DNA from: Pararge aegeria
Lineage: Eukaryota > Arthropoda > Insecta > Lepidoptera > Nymphalidae
NCBI RefSeq assembly: GCF_905163445.1
Contig: NC_053200.1
Coordinates: forward strand, 10,044,001-10,108,000
Direction of reading: 5' to 3'
Length of the DNA stretch: 64,000 nucleotides
Shown here: piece after piece, positions 51,736 through 63,195 of the stretch
Layout: every line of letters begins with the position of its first letter
Position numbering within the stretch: position 1 is the first letter of the stretch
Translations under genes and position numbers: made by a program
Notes under the pieces: generated by a model
The model's database searches: none
What the model was told of the DNA's origin: nothing
What the model saw: the letters and a program-made list of their open reading frames with translations, nothing else

Positions 51736-51764
51736 TCCTATTCCCAGCTGTGGGAATAAGTTGA

Positions 51765-51915
51765 AGCTGATGAATGAATGAATAAATGAATGAATACACT
51801 TTTATTGTACACCAAAGAAAAAATGTAGTTACAGAGATATAAATACATAGCAAGAGAGTAATATTTGTTGGCCTTATCGCTACATAGCGATTTCTTCCAG
51901 GCAACCAATGGCGTA
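51765..51915 (-). mobile_element. LINE-J, 3' tail fragment
   Basis: Plus strand: ATGAATGAATAAATGAATGA, ATACACTTTTATTGTACACC, TTGGCCTTATCGCTACATAG, CGATTTCTTCCAGGCAACCA. The reverse complement gives TGGTTGCCTGGAAGAAATCG, CTATGTAGCGATAAGGCCAA and a TCATTCATTTATTCATTC tail. It closely parallels 30145-30310, including the TGAATGAA tail. Confidence 0.68.
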
Positions 51916-53329
51916 AAAGGAAAAAACATAGAAAAGAGGTAGGGTGGTGTAATAAATAAGATTTAAAAATTATACAAACATATAAATAAAATATATATAT
52001 GTATAAGCTGGTGATATATGATATGGCATAAAACATGCCTGGTCAATGTCTACCCTGACACTGTGCACACAATAATACTATACTGTTTTCATTATTCACC
52101 TGTAAAAATTAAATTAAGTTAGTCGGTTAATCTACATCGCTGCACCTTCAAATTAAACGACTGAAGTGAACATTCAGAATCTTTGATCGCCCCGAGCCCC
52201 GCCGAGACGAGAAACAAAGTTAGCTCGGAAGCCGCGGCGCACTTCTTAAATTATTCTCCAAAAGATTTTCTAATTTGCTCGCTCATCTCGACTCCTTTTA
52301 CGAGGAAGTGGGTGCCGCAAACACGAACACATGCGGTCGTATCACCACTAAACAACCTAATATAAACCTTAAATCCTTAAACTAACAGTCCTTTATGCAG
52401 TGTGCCTGGTCCACGACGAGTTACTTTTCATGCCACATAGAGCGGACACACAAATGTGTACTTTAACACTCATTAATACGATTCAAATCTCGTGAAATGA
52501 TCAGACACATGTTTTGTGGGGTATTCGTCCCGCGTGCGTCCTTTGGGTAATGTTACGTAATAGGCAGAGGCTGTGATTTTGTCAAAGGTAAGAAAATTGG
52601 CTGCGTTAGTGGTAATTTCCCCGACCGAGATAAATGTGGATTATGTCGGTGTTAATTCGGAATGGCAATTAAGATTTGATGCAAGTAATTATATATGTTT
52701 AGGAACACTTGAAAAATCCTATATTTACTACAGGAGAATGTCTCTGTAATAAATATTATTATCAAAAAGAATATAGTATTTTTAGGCCTTGGATCTAATA
52801 GAGTTGAGCTTAATATTTTAGGTTACAAAAGTGTTAGCAAATACCTTAAACGTAATTAGTTATATGTTGTAAACAGTATTATAATAATAATAACAATAAA
52901 AACGATAAAATTAGATTTCGTTAGGAATTATTATTTGACAATTAAAATATCGGCTATAAAGATATAAACCATCTGGATGCAAAAAAAAGCCGACCCACCC
53001 ATTAAGTAAAGATATTTATACTTTTTACTTGATTTACATAATCGTAGCGCCTTTGAAAAATATCCCAAAATATATCTAACGTATTCCAAGCCTATGGATT
53101 CATCCATGATTGTTGATCAGCTTGATATACAACTCAGTTGATTAACTATTCTGTAGACTTTATACTATATCACTAGACACTTTGCTTACGCTTCTGATTT
53201 CTCATAGTTTCAAACAAGAAATTTCTTTTTTGTAATAATAAGGCAATTGTAAGAACACTAAGGTACTACCTTGCAAAGTTTTCTTCCCGTTCTATAAATA
53301 AATTATAATTTAAAAAAGAATCTCGAAAG
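51916..53329. other. Unique DNA
   Basis: A GC-rich patch at 52180-52360 (CCGAGCCCCGCCGAGACGAG) lies within an open frame at 52183-52365 with no domain. The rest is AT-rich and featureless. Confidence 0.35.
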
Positions 53330-53910
53330 AGCCTCTTAATTTCTGCCCTCCAAAGGAACCGGTACAAACGAGGCCTCGCCAAGAAAAATTCAAAGCGAAA
53401 ATTTTAAAATGCAGAATTTAATTACATTAGGCTATTTTTCATCTCCGTAACAAGATGCAAGAACCCTCGAGTCACTTTGGTTGCGTGACCTAATTTGAGA
53501 GACCTTATTTTGTTCACTTAATTTACCGCATTCGTTTACTTTGCGAATGAAGGCGAATTTTTATTCCTCTCCCGCGAAAACTTAATTGAGAGTACGGGGG
53601 AGTGGGGACAATCCACGCGTTGCAGCGATACCGTACCTTTCTACCTCTATAAACATTTATTGTCGCTCTACATCTCACTAACTTCACTTTTACAGAGTTT
53701 TATGTCCGAAAAATTTACGCGAAGAACATTGCTTGCGGCCTTTATTGCGGGGGCGGAATGCGGGCAGAGTCCCCGTAATTGAATGTAATTTCGTTAGCTT
53801 CTTTCGTTTACTGCTGTAAAATAAAATTTTACGTCTTATTTATCGTCGCAACAATATCTGTGCTTTCCAGTCGCACGTACGCTGTAAAGTGTAGCAAAGA
53901 CATTCTAGTA
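53330..53910. promoter_or_regulatory. Candidate conserved non-coding block
   Basis: Unlike its AT-rich flanks, this 580-base stretch has repeated CpGs and mixed composition (GGCCTCGCCAAGAAAAATTC; CTCCCGCGAAAACTTAATTG; GCGGCCTTTATTGCGGGGGC). It shows no repeat family, no inverted termini and no sustained open frame. It also contains homeodomain-like TTAATTA/TAATTG cores. I infer possible regulatory DNA from composition only; no conservation data are available. Confidence 0.25.
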
Positions 53911-54669
53911 AACTAAAGTTTTGGCGACTAAGAACAGGGAGTGTTCTTGAGAGAGTGACTATATTCCAATGAATATTTAAAACAGGTTCATAGAAACAGG
54001 CTGACATCTCTAAGATGCTCTAAAGTGTCTAACTTGCTAATAAGTTTCGAATTGATATCAAGTAGATCTGCCCGTTTTGCAACCTGTCAAATGGAAGAAG
54101 CTCATATTGAGGTGGTCCAATACTGAGGAGTAAGCAATAATTCATCAATTTATTTGAAAACTAATACTTCATAGTAACAAAACATACTTTAAGGCATCAT
54201 TTGTGGCCTCAATTAAAGTGCATTATTCTCTTACCTTAATCAAAATATTGCAGCCTAACTAAACTTAACCCAGTTTAGGACAATTCCCATAGAGGTTTTA
54301 TGTTTGAATCTAAAGCTCTAGACCTACCAGCCTCGTTCACAATAATAATTCTTAAAGCCATCAAACTCCCTGACTATAATAAAACGCATGTAAATACGTA
54401 TAGGTACATTTACCAAAATAGCTCGCGTAAATTTTACCAGCAATAAAAACAGAATGGAGGTTCGTGCGGTGCTCTTAAAAAATTAATTAATTTAATCGAA
54501 AATTCGATGCACCTCAACTTAATTTGTTGTTTTCAAGTAAATATCAATTACTGAAGTGTCGTTTGGTTAAAACGTTTACGTTTAATATCATATGTGATAA
54601 TAATGTTTTTTTACTGAATTAGTCGAGAGCAGCCGCATGTCACTGTATTGTAATATTTGAAACATTTGT
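53911..54669. other. Unique AT-rich DNA
   Basis: Nothing recognised. Confidence 0.3.
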
Positions 54670-54760
54670 TGCTTGCATCCTTTAGGAACTCTTAGATTTC
54701 CCGGGATGAAAAGTAATCTATGCCTACGGAACGATCAATGCTTTAAATACGTAACCGTGA
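54670..54760 (-). mobile_element. Possible Hel-F-like fragment
   Basis: CTTTAGGAACTCTTAGATTT, CCCGGGATGAAAAGTAATCT and ATGCCTACGGAACG resemble the GGAACTGTCAGTTTCCCCAGG block of minus-oriented Hel-F copies. Terminus absent. Confidence 0.35.
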
Positions 54761-56750
54761 TGATTATAAAAAAAAACTATTTTTAATGAAAGAATTTGCA
54801 ATCTAAAGAATGATAATAATGACTATTTATTTTTCATTACGTTAAAATAATACCTCAAGGCACAATAATTATGTAAATGAGGAAATGGAAATCGATAATC
54901 GATTACTATTGGATAACGTCCGCGCACTCGTATATTAAAAAGTGACAGCTCGTAATAAGGCTTTTAAAATGCACCATTCGTTATGGAAATGTAAACCAAA
55001 CCGTATATTTATTTCGTGCTTAAAATAAATGAATGCATTGCCTCATACATTAACGTTGAGTTGACCGTATTATTATATTCAGACGTAAAATCTTGCAATA
55101 GTTTTAAAAAAAGGAAGAAAGCCTTTTTTTAGCCTTTATGTACATACATCTTAATAAGATTAAAAAAAAATCGATAGTCCAATTTAAATGATAATGAATT
55201 CTTTAGATGCCATCTTTTTTCCGAGGAGAAGAAAGAAAGGATAAAATAAGTTGTATTTTTAATTCCGGGTATAAAGATGGTCTATAAAGTAGTCACCTTT
55301 ATCACCTATATTTACCTCGTCTGATGTGAATATAGGTGATAAAGGTCCTCCAGCTTTCTAATGGACAACCTACGTAAATAAAAACAAGACAAGAATAGTT
55401 TCAAAAAGCAGTTATTATATATAATATTATTCAAATCCAATAAAATTAAACCTAATAAAAGTAATGACATTAAAAAACTTCAACTTATATTGAAATGTTC
55501 CTTAAGTATACGGTGAATCTACGTACAAGATTTTGCATTATGTAGAGTTCTTATATGCATGTAATTATGTTAATTAGTTTGTTCTCAACTACGGTTCTCG
55601 AGTTTGTAATATCTTCACAAGTGCTTTGCGGAAACTATTTAGTAACACCAAAGTCAACAGCAAATTCTTATATCAGTTTAGAGTGTTTGTAGTACGCGGT
55701 TGTGGTGCTCTCGATAACTTAGTGGGTACAACTTTGCGAAGATTTCATCACACCTTCCTATGCGCTATGGATTGTTATTAATTCGGTTCGATTCCAAGCT
55801 TATGTCAATTCGGGACTTCATAGTCTACTGACTCGAACAATTTCGAGCTCTCTTATTGATTTAGTGTTAAGCATTTTCGTCTATGAAATCTGGCGTTGCT
55901 TTAATTTATAAGTTTTATAACTAGGGTTTTTCAGTAGGTATGAAATCACAAGAAATCATAATATAATCGGAAACTAAATGTACCTACGTGTTTGAAATCG
56001 TGCCTACAAATCGTCATAATACATACATGCATTAATCAGATTGCAACACCTAATTTACCGTTTAATTTCCGCTGTACTAATCTAGTTGTCTACAGTACGA
56101 TGGAATGTGTCAACGCATAGCAATGTGCCGAGAATCTAATAAAATTTCTCAACGCAATGGCATAATTACAATAATATTAACTATTGTATCATAACAATGT
56201 GATATTGTAAACAGCGCTTCGATAGGAATAGACAACTTGGTTTTGTATGTTGTGTTAAGAACGTTAGATAATTAGATAAGAGAGATTTCACAAACCACAC
56301 TACAAATTTACATTTTCAGTTACGCTACTTTGGGCTTAAGTGCTACGTCAGATGCAATTGTATTACAAGTTAGTCATTTTTTTTTTATTAATAACAATAG
56401 GCAAGCTTTTATTACGCATCTAACGACAGGCTTGTGACAGGCGTAAATTTAGCGATCACAGCTGTCAGACGTCACTTTTCCATACAATAAATACGAATAC
56501 GCGCTAGGTAATACGAATAGTTAAAAGTATACATTGAAATAAATTGTTATGAGTGATTTTTTTTCTCTGATGTTTTGTAAAAACTAGAATTAACTTGACA
56601 AAATAACTATGCATAGAAAGAAGTATTGGATTCAATCTGTTTTTCGTGGGAGTGGGATAAAACCTATCACTGTCAAAAGTAAACGAAAAATTGCTTGTAA
56701 CTCCATGTGGAAACTATCAGGAAAGTAATAGGTCGTATTTTGCTTATCAA
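54761..56750. other. 2 kb of mostly unique AT-rich DNA
   Basis: The hairpin at 55295-55346 is listed separately. At about 55715-55795, GTGCTCTCGATAACTTAGTG and TTCGGTTCGATTCCAAGC look tRNA-like but are too far apart for a functional promoter. No gene seen. Confidence 0.35.
55295..55346. repeat. Perfect hairpin, 18-bp stem, 16-base loop
   Basis: ACCTTTATCACCTATATT at 55295-55312 and its exact complement AATATAGGTGATAAAGGT at 55329-55346. The loop is TACCTCGTCTGATGTG. The stem pairs without mismatch; the total of 52 bases is slightly short for a typical insect pre-miRNA. Other explanations are an inverted duplication or the ends of a lost element. Confidence 0.75.
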
Positions 56751-57028
56751 CCTCCCAGGCGCAATGGTGAACACTGTGGGTGTAGTTTCGATCGCAGGCA
56801 GGGCAAATTTGTAAATTTATAATTTCTGAATTGTCTCTGATCTAGTCTCGTGGGAGGCTTTGACGATAGCTATACCGTTCCGTTAAGATACGGCGTAGAA
56901 ACAGATTTGTACTAGAAAGAAGAAACTGCCACACCTCGAACGGCCTAGTTCGCTACCATAGACAGCATTATAACAAACCACCAGGTGGAATTACAGTCAA
57001 GGCCTAACTTGTAGTTGGTCAAAATAAA
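56751..57028 (+). mobile_element. SINE-D, full-length copy
   Basis: The head CCTCCCAGGCGCAATGGTGA (box A) and GTTTCGATCGCAGGCAGGGC (decayed box B). Then AATTTATAATTTCTGAATTG, TCTCTGATCTAGTCTCGTGG, GAGGCTTTGACGATAGCTAT, TTCCGTTAAGATACGGCGTA, GAAACAGATTTGTAC, ACCAGGTGGAATTACAGTCA and AGGCCTAACTTGTAGTTGGT with an AAAATAAATAAT tail. This gives the full order of SINE-D, about 280 bases. Confidence 0.8.
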
Positions 57029-57462
57029 TAATCTCTTCGATTAATTGGGTATGTTTTATTGTGAGTTATAATTGGAGGAAGAGAACGAAAACGTAGCAAA
57101 GTACCCACACAAATTCGTTAGAAAGTTAGAGGTTCCATAACATACCGGAGCTCGTATCACAAACATTTAACTTTATAGATTGTTGTTATCGTGCAAAAAA
57201 AATATCACCTAGAACGTATAATATCTTGAGCAGATTTATGAGATGTTCTCGCATTCTGCCATATTTCATATCGTCATTATTTCGCCTCACGCTTTGACTT
57301 TTCGGTGGGGTTTTAAAGGGCCCGTTGCTATGGCAACACCAGCTTCGGATTTGCCGAAAATTCGACACACGGCATACAGATTATCTTAGAGAGAAAATAG
57401 GTAAGACAGTTGAAAGTGTAGTTTTAGAGTAACTGATAAATAATGATGACAAAATACGTTGA
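57029..57462. other. Unique DNA
   Basis: The minus frame 57186-57368 has no domain. A GC-richer spot at 57300-57340 (GGGCCCGTTGCTATGGCAAC) contains GTTGCTATGGCAAC, a palindromic X-box-like motif (GTTGCCATGGCAAC is the RFX consensus with one change). Confidence 0.35.
57321..57336. promoter_or_regulatory. X-box-like palindrome (possible RFX site)
   Basis: GTTGCTATGGCAAC at about 57323-57336 matches the 14-base RFX/X-box consensus RYYNYYATRRNRAC-type palindrome closely. RFX proteins control ciliary genes in animals. A single site with no promoter context is weak evidence. Confidence 0.3.
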
Positions 57463-57742
57463 AGCTGTGATAGCCTAGGGTTAGGGATTCTGCCTCCCTT
57501 TCGGGATCTGAATCCGATGGCACACACCTCTAACTTTTCGGAGTTTTGTGTGTTTTAATTAAAGCAATTAAAATATCACGTGTCACTAGGTATCTAAACT
57601 ATCGGTGAAGGAAAACATCGTGGGGAACCTGCATGCACTGCACTTTTGAACACGTTTTGGAGAACTCTCAGAGTTCTCAAAGGTGTGTGAAGTCCACCAA
57701 TCCGCACTTGGCCAGCGCGGTGGACTACGCGATAATGATGAA
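57463..57742 (+). mobile_element. SINE-B, full-length copy
   Basis: GCTGTGATAGCCTAGGGTTA (box A), CCTTTCGGGATCTGAATCCG (decayed box B), CTAACTTTTCGGAGTTTTGT, AAGGAAAACATCGTGGGGAA, CTGCATGCACTGCAC, GAACTCTCAGAGTTCTCAAA, GGTGTGTGAAGTCCACCAAT and CCGCACTTGGCCAGCGCGGT, ending CTACGCGATAATGATGA. The 3' block with GGAGACCCGTGCCC is missing. GAACTCTCAGAGTTC is a local inverted duplication. Confidence 0.82.
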
Positions 57743-57877
57743 TGCAAAATTGTCGTGCACGCTCATGAAAGAAGTATGTTCATTTAAATTTGGCAGATGA
57801 GAAAGCTCAAATATTAAATATACTTGTTCTCAGAACAATAAGACCTTAAAAAAAAGAAGATTGGCAGGACGGCGGAA

Positions 57878-57992
57878 TCATCATCATCATCATCATCATC
57901 ATCATATCGACCCATTACCGGGCGCGGTTCTCCTACCACAATGAGCAGGGGTTTAGGCCGTAGTCCACCAGGCTGACCCAGGCTGACCCATT
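57878..57992 (-). mobile_element. SINE-B, 3' part with (ATC)n tail
   Basis: The plus strand shows ATC repeated from 57878 to 57904, then CGACCCATTACCGGGCGCGG, TTCTCCTACCACAATGAGCA, GGGGTTTAGGCCGTAGTCCA and CCAGGCTGACCCAGGCTGAC. The last part contains a tandem CCAGGCTGAC that replaces the usual CACGCTGGCCCAG. It lies tail to tail with the plus-strand SINE-B at 57463-57742. Confidence 0.75.
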
Positions 57993-59494
57993 GGACAGAG
58001 TACACATAATAATTATAACATGTTCATACCTCTAACCTTAAACGTTTCATAGACTGTTTTTTCAAACGAATTGATGCCCATTACTTATGCATTTTCATAG
58101 TCATCTTGTGAATTAGAGAGTGTGGCTGGCAAGAACTGGCTTGAAAGAGCGCTAAACAGAGCTGAGTGACAGAAAATGGAGGAGGCCTTTAGCCACAAGG
58201 GGTCCTTGATTTCATAACTCAATTTGTCAAAAAAAATAAAATTTATTTAACGTAACAAATTTGCAAAAGCTTATATTGTAATCTATTTTTATATTTATTT
58301 TTGTTTATATTTTGAATCAAGGAATAATAAAAGGCTTTTTATTTATTTTATTTATATAAGAGTTATGTAACATCTTCCTTATTAGTGTCTATCCTGGTCA
58401 AAAACCGAGTGCAAGTCTCATTCAATCAATGAAATTGTCTATCACAAAACGAGTCTATGGTATAAACAATCTTTGTATTAAAGCACGGCACCTTAAGGCA
58501 TCCGGTCGGGAGGGAGACTTCGGCAGGCAAATAGTTTAAGCAGTTTAGCTTGTGCCGCGCCTGTTGCTGAACAATATTGCGTTATAAAGTCCTTCCGTGT
58601 GATGTCACCGCTAGTTTACAAGCGTTTACAAGCTTAATCGATTGTGTTTTGGCACTTGTTGTATTGGACTGCGATAAAGCCTCTGTGTTTTTCATCACCT
58701 AAGTATTACTTTTATGTATAATATATTGTATAAAATTACACTTATAATGTGCTTTATACATTTTTAAACTAAACACATTATGCTTTTCCTTGGATGGGAC
58801 CAAATCGGTAATATGAATTATAACACCCTCACTATAAGTCACACCGAAAGGACTATTCTGCCTAAATTTCAAATTTCTACGTTCAGCCTCATACGTTTCT
58901 ACGTTCGGAATACAGAACTAAAGTCTATTTTTTCTCACCTTTATTGTAAACAAACTTTTTGTTACTTTTTAGTGTAAAGTTTATTTTCATATTGTAATTA
59001 AATAATAAAATATATATGTTCAAATGAAATCTGATTATAATATGTTTGTTTTTATTTATTTTATCGCAATGGTTTTTTAATAATTTTAAAACATTCTTTA
59101 CACTACAAAGTAATAAAAATATGATTCACATTATAAGACAAGTTAGAAAAAGCGGATACACTTAGTTATATATAGTTTATTTAATGTACCGTATTCAACA
59201 AACGTACTGAATAATCTCTTACAAAGTAATCCAATTCCGTGTTAAATAAACAACTAATAAAACATTTAAGACGCTCGCAATAACAAAAGAACGAAAAAAG
59301 GAGCAATTAATTCCGAGGAAGCCACAGTTGCAATATGTGAAGCCATTAATTTAATTCAGTGTACGTGCGCCGGGACAGGGTTTTGTACCTTAATTGAGAT
59401 TTAAGAAGAGCCTGCGGGATGTTTTTGTTTAGAATAGGGCTGGCACAAGTCGTACCTCACTTGCACTTCGGAATACCTACAAAAAATAAAATAA
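57993..59494. other. 1.5 kb of unique AT-rich DNA
   Basis: TTTTTATTTATTTTATTTAT at about 58337-58356, preceded by an AATAATAAAAGGC, looks like a LINE 3' tail. GGAGGAGGCCTTTAGCCACA at about 58179 is also repeat-like. The frame 58780-58977 has no domain. Confidence 0.35.
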
Positions 59495-59648
59495 AATCCT
59501 TATTATAAATGTGAAAGTTTGTTTGTCCTTCCTTGACGCCCTCACTAAAAAACCAATCAACTTGAGTTAGTTGAAATGACGTAGAGTAACATAGGCAACT
59601 TTTTATCCCAGAAAAAAACAAACGATGAAAAACGCGGGCAACATCTAG
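59495..59648 (+). mobile_element. Hel-F-like short copy ending CTAG
   Basis: TTATAAATGTGAAAGTTTGT, TTGTCCTTCCTTGACGCCCT, AACCAATCAACTTGAGTTAG, GACGTAGAGTAACATAGGCA, ACTTTTTATCCCAGAAAAAA and AAACGCGGGCAACATCTAG at 59630-59648. Only about 150 bases, the shortest complete-looking version in the window, with the CTAG end preserved. Confidence 0.62.
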
Positions 59649-60054
59649 TATTAGTATTTATGAAATTAAGCATCGACTCGAATATACCTTCTTAAAGTAA
59701 CGACCATAAACTTTGTTAAGAGCAAATTTCGAAGTAATTACTGAAACGTAACAGAAATATGTATCGTATACCGCTCCCTCTGAGATAGTTATAATAACTA
59801 CTTGAATAGAATTTAGGGAGCCCACTATAGCGGAAACATCGGGACACATTGCCGAGTGATACGGCTCAACCCTGGCGTCGTTTCCTGTGTTACGACCGCT
59901 TGTCTCCGTTAAACCAGTAGGTATACTTATTTAGTAGGTTGGAGTAATTGTGCACTACGATATCCTTCTGATTTTTATAGTTTGATGCTGGAATTCTAAT
60001 CAAAAATTAAAGGAAATAACCTAAAAGTCTTAATAGGGTTAGTTTAGTATTTTT
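59649..60054. other. Unique DNA
   Basis: Nothing recognised. The minus frame 59658-59849 has no domain. Confidence 0.3.
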
Positions 60055-60255
60055 GAGCAGTAATAGCCTGGTGGCTTCGGCATTCCTTTTGGAGGACCGA
60101 GCGTTTTTAAGTCAAGTAACTGAATATAAATTGCTTTAACAGCAAAGAAAAACATTGTAAGAAAACCAGTATGCCTAAAAATTGTACAGAATATTCTCAA
60201 AGACGGGTAAGAATTCTGTCAGCTCGGTGGGATACGATCTAAGCCCTCCGAAGAT
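60055..60255 (+). mobile_element. SINE-B, decayed copy
   Basis: GAGCAGTAATAGCCTGGTGG, CTTCGGCATTCCTTTTGGAG, GACCGAGCG, AAATTGCTTTAACAGCAAAG, AAAAACATTGTAAGAAAACC, AGTATGCCTAAAAATTGTAC and TCTCAAAGACGGGTAAG. Box B is deleted and divergence is high: an old copy. Confidence 0.65.
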
Positions 60256-60536
60256 TTTATGTAGGTTTTAAGTCCTGAACTTTTATCAAACAATTTTTTT
60301 GTCTTCAAACCTGAATAGACTCGCATAGAGCAAATGACACACAAAAGCGCCCACCTTTAGCACCACATGGAATCCGATCAAAGGACCCTGGCTCAATCTG
60401 GTAGGTCTTAAAGCACGGACTACTATCGCGTATGTGGTTATGACGCCAAGGTTTTAAGAAGTACCCACTTCTAAAAGCAACTATACGTAACCAACTACCG
60501 TTAAACTACTAACGTAACTATCGATAATATTTTATG
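60256..60536. other. Unique DNA
   Basis: Nothing recognised. Confidence 0.3.
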
Positions 60537-60592
60537 AAAATTAAGCTTAATTTGCTATACTCCGCGAACAGCAGGAGAATCTGTATGGTGTA
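60537..60592 (+). repeat. Rep-H, copy 2
   Basis: GAAAATTAAGCTTAATTTGC, TATACTCCGCGAACAGCAGG and AGAATCTGTATGG. Matches 36727-36785. Confidence 0.6.
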
Positions 60593-60790
60593 ATTTATAA
60601 TTTGTTCAATCCGTATACTTCACAACAAACAGATCCCCGGCAATGTACGCAACGCACGTTTCGCTCCGAAACCGAAGCATCCTCAGGAGACTCAGGTTGA
60701 GTTTACAATGACTGTTAAGTCAGTCAGTGTACAGTGAGCTGTACATATAATCGATAATTATATCTACAGCTTACTGACAGCCCTCCATTT
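60593..60790. repeat. CpG-bearing repeat-like segment with a hairpin
   Basis: CAACAAACAGATCCCCGGCA, ACGCACGTTTCGCTCCGAAA and AAGCATCCTCAGGAGACTCA resemble, from memory, a common lepidopteran repeat. It ends in an inverted repeat: AGTGAGCTGTACATATAAT at 60733-60751 against ATTATATCTACAGCTTACT at 60757-60775, with 17 of 19 Watson-Crick pairs. Only one copy is present here, so the family is not confirmed. Confidence 0.45.
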
Positions 60791-60889
60791 TGTGTATATG
60801 CTGTTTAATGACGGCAGATCAGGCAAATGTCATCCTCTTAACGCAATTGTCGTACGAGGCGATATGGAATATTACTGACAACGGACAGC

Positions 60890-61030
60890 AGTGTCCTCTG
60901 TGCGACCCTCTATTTCGATCACAAACCCGTCTGCCCAGCGTGGTGATTATTAGCGAACCCGCCCGCCCGCCGCTGGGAGAGGACTTTAGTTCAGCAGTGG
61001 ACTGTTATAGGCTATTGATAATGCCATCCT
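60890..61030 (+). mobile_element. Rep-E, 3' part
   Basis: CAGTGTCCTCTGTGCGACCC, CAAACCCGTCTGCCCAGCGT, GGTGATTATTAGCGAACCCG, CGCTGGGAGAGGACTTTAGT, TCAGCAGTGGACTGTTATAG and GCTATTGATAATG. It overlaps an open frame at 60790-61086 that is therefore repeat-derived. Confidence 0.7.
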
Positions 61031-63195
61031 GTATTCGAAATATCGGTGGGACCTATATCACTCGATGCAATCGATGTATTACATAAATAGACTCTTGATG
61101 CTAATATCTTTTAAATTAACTTAATAAAATAATGAAGATGGAATTTCGATATTGATATTATATTACATCTTTAGGATAGACGGTGCTTCAAATTTTCGTT
61201 TGAACATCGTACAAACTTAAACAACACTCCCAAATTCGAAAAGCCTTACCACATAATGCGGAGTAAAGAGGTTATTCTAATAATTCATTCACAAAGCGAA
61301 TCTATAGTACAAGACGCTTAATATCTTTACTTCATACGAAATTCGTTGTATCTAATACAGGGCTTATCTTGCCATCTGTAATCTCGCCCTACCGGGATGT
61401 TTCGAATACCTTACCGCACCCCCCCGGAGCGGTTGTTCTCCCCGGGCCCTCGGCTCTTGAGTAAAAGTTCATAATACCCTATTAGTGGTACAAGACTACG
61501 ACTTGTTGACCTACGGCAATGGAATGGAGTCTTAGTTACAGATACTGAGTACATAATAGCGTTTTAATGGCCCACAGCTGGACAAATACGGTTTTGTCCA
61601 GTCGTAAATATTATGCCTTTATTACACTGAGATCCTATACCAACATTATAAATTATACGATTATACGAGTCTATTCATGTGAGATCATATTATATTGAAA
61701 ATATTACAGCCGTCTTATAAAAAATGTGATATTTCACCAAGTAATAAAAAAGCAATGGGAAAAACTAATTAATGTTATACGCGGGCTTACCTTTACCTTA
61801 TTTTATATAACTATGCCCGCGGTTTTACCTGGCTTGAAATATATAGAGTAAAGATTTTGGTATCGTTAAAACAAAAAATAAACTTATGTAAATATAAACT
61901 TAGTAAGTCTCCTTCTTTTGTTTTATGTTATTCGGTCCCATAAATATGAAAATAATGACTCGGGTAGACCATTACAAACATATTTCACACTAGAGCGTGT
62001 AATATGAGCAGTATTACAGCCTAATTACATCGGATGAAATTTCACCAAGTAAAACAGCAAGATGTGTATAATTGAACCGGAGCGTCCCCCGAGAGCCGGC
62101 GTCAAGTTCACTGGAGCGAATAATAAATCTGTTGACAATCTTTAATTCCCTCTCAGATGGCGGTCCGTAAAAATATGGTATGAAACGGAATAAAATTAAC
62201 TTTTATTTTACAAGTAAACTTCGCCCAAAATGCGACAATGAATGTCTTTAATTTGTTTTATGTACTTCGTTTATTAACAGATATTTATGTGCGTATCGTA
62301 CTTTTCGCTTCTTTTTTGCGTTCTTGTCTTTAATTATCTATGTCTCTTTAACCGACCCTTCATTAACCATATTAATATTCCACAGATGAATAACGACCTA
62401 CTTATTTATTTAGATTGCTGATCATCCAAATAACCCAAAAAATAGATAAAACCATCAGAACTCTCATTAAAGGAGGGAAAGATGCAACCATTTAAGTTCA
62501 CCACGCATGTGAACTTGGAAGCAGTGAAAATCTTCGATAGTAGAAACTCCCAACTTTCCGGCAATACGTGTAATATATAGTATGTTTGGTTACAGTGAGC
62601 AATCTCCGAGGCCCGGAAAGAACCACAATCCACAAAGGCCATATAAGGTCGTCAATACTTAGCTTAGTAAAGTTAAATCCAAAGAGCAACTAAACATCCA
62701 TCGGTATGTCTCCTTATTTATTGTTTTTTTGTACTAAACTAATCTCTGTTGAGGCAAAAGGAACAAATAGTTGAATATGGTAATTTTTATTTTATTTAAA
62801 AAAAAAAGTGTGAGTAACTTAAACTGTATCCTCATCACCATCCTGTCTCACTGAGATACGAGTATGAAGAGATAAGAAATTAGACTCAACCTTAGTTGTA
62901 CCTTTTACTTAGAAGTACCTAAAATAAATTCAGACTACCCAATTATATTCTAAAATATTACAATAAAATACCCTCTCGTGAAACTCATATTTCAATGACA
63001 AAAATGTTGACGAAGCATCTGAATAATACCTTCTAGTGTTTAGGGACAATTCACTTTTTACCCTAGTAAAGCGAAGAAAATTTGCTCCCAACCAAACTGA
63101 CTTCGCATCGTGTCCTTTAACTCACAATGAAATATGAACTACTTGAAAACGAAAGTCGACAAGCATAAAAAATCTATATTTATATTTTACATCTA
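61031..63195. other. 2.2 kb of mostly unique DNA with a local duplication
   Basis: A roughly 60-base block around ATTACAGCC...TTTCACCAAGTAA occurs at about 61704-61760 and again at 62008-62065. A C-rich patch CCGCACCCCCCCGGAGCGG lies at about 61416. A CpG-bearing unique patch is at 62080-62160. Minus frames at 62406-62689 have no domain. Confidence 0.35.

Noticed and set aside
60790..61086. 98-codon open frame on the plus strand
   Set aside because: Most of it is the Rep-E 3' part, which is read in other frames elsewhere.
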